In this document: positions 63,643 through 64,000 of the stretch, one piece after another | Numbering within the stretch: the stretch's first letter is position 1 | How the letters are laid out: each line of letters opens with the position of its first letter | Translations under genes and position numbers: made by a program | Notes under the pieces: generated by a model | Database searches by the model: none | The model's input: the letters and a program-made list of their open reading frames with translations, nothing else | Told to the model about the DNA's origin: nothing | Assembly (NCBI GenBank): GCA_017347465.1 | Contig: AP021858.1 | Span: 1-64,000, forward strand | Reading direction: 5' to 3' | From: Candidatus Nitrosymbiomonas proteolyticus | GTDB taxonomy: Bacteria > Armatimonadota > Fimbriimonadia > Fimbriimonadales > Fimbriimonadaceae | Length of the DNA: 64,000 nt

Positions 63643-64000
63643 CTAGGACTTCGCTTCGTCAGGGTTCCTTTCGACGACAAAGGTTGCGGGGCGCTTTTCG
63701 AGAAAGGCGGCGACGCCCTCACGGCCCTCTTCTGAGGCCCGCGCTTTCGCCAGCCTCCTCGCCGAGTCCTCGATGGGGACCGGGGACTCCAAAACTAACC
63801 GCTTCGCGCCCCAAACAGCCAAGGGGCCCGCTGACAACACCGCGTCGATCTTGCGGTCGACCGCTGCATCGAGTTCGTCGGCGGCCACGACCTCATGCAC
63901 CAGCCCCATGCGGAGGGCGCGTTCCGAGTCGAACGTCTCGCCGGTCGCAAACAGGGCTCGCGCATGTCCCGCTCCGATCTTTGGGATGACGTAGGTCGAA
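63643..64000 (-). CDS. Enoyl-CoA hydratase/isomerase family protein (partial, runs off the window)
   Basis: The visible part is the C-terminal ~118 residues, beginning STYVIPKIGAGHARALFATG and including DSERALRMGLVHEVVAADEL. The frame continues past the window end without a start, so the N-terminal active-site oxyanion hole is not seen. The KIG and ALRMGLVHEVV blocks are typical of crotonases. It lies 20 nt upstream of accC on the same strand, a likely operon for acyl-CoA breakdown. Confidence 0.85.
   Translation of the reverse strand, partial: STYVIPKIGAGHARALFATGETFDSERALRMGLVHEVVAADELDAAVDRKIDAVLSAGPLAVWGAKRLVLESPVPIEDSARRLAKARASEEGREGVAAFLEKRPATFVVERNPDEAKS

Overview
The window is about 64 kb of a GC-rich bacterial chromosome that starts at dnaA. 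I infer a member of the Armatimonadota (Fimbriimonadia-like). The grounds are several PEP-CTERM proteins, DUF1559-like pseudopilins with an [12 protein letters not shown] leader, many secreted lipoprotein and beta-propeller proteins, a 23S-5S pair with no 16S beside it, and the futalosine menaquinone enzyme MqnC. No marker gene was compared with a database, so the taxon is tentative.

Layout. 0-15 kb (+): dnaA, a creatininase-family protein, hflX, a large secreted zinc metalloprotease-like protein, a PQQ-type propeller, dprA, nagA, and a KimA-like potassium importer translationally coupled to a STAS-USP protein. 15-20 kb (-): a tightly overlapping run, inositol-phosphatase-like gene, ruvX, mltG, a yqeG-gtrA fusion, aroE and sua5. 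20.1-29.9 kb: an accessory island next to tRNA-Ala. It holds a chain of short RHS 'tip' genes, each with a different C-terminal domain and each followed by a small membrane or secreted protein, with flanking repeats. 30-33 kb: tig-clpP-clpX. 33.4-38.4 kb (-): a 23S-5S rRNA unit between two PEP-CTERM genes. 38.7-44.5 kb: secreted and surface proteins. 44.6-64 kb: hpd, dxr-rseP, lysA, a second site-2 protease, trpS, a HAD hydrolase, a second secreted metalloprotease, mqnC, a triple-YHS protein, a nitrilase-type hydrolase, hom, accB, an aspartase/fumarase, a second pseudopilin, accC, and a partial enoyl-CoA hydratase at the edge.

The standout region is the RHS island. Four RHS genes of about 430-536 codons lack the large N-terminal shell. 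Each ends in an RHS core boundary (DPxGL) followed by an unrelated C-terminal domain: a phosphodiester-glycosidase-like domain, a phospholipase-A2-like domain, a domain with NAFxHxxW / HE / DLYNN motifs, and a domain with 17 cysteines. Between them sit small, lower-GC genes for membrane or exported proteins, the expected place of immunity proteins. Most junctions are 1-19 bp overlaps, often ATGA, so the whole chain looks translationally coupled. Two RHS cores are almost identical over about 540 bp while their tips differ, which points to tip exchange by recombination. A 20-nt near-copy of the tRNA-Ala 3' end lies at the far side of the island.

Much of the rest is housekeeping: replication, translation quality control, isoprenoid, lysine, aromatic and fatty-acid precursors, tyrosine breakdown and tRNA modification. 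It is interspersed with exported proteins of unknown function. No transposase, integrase or CRISPR array was found.
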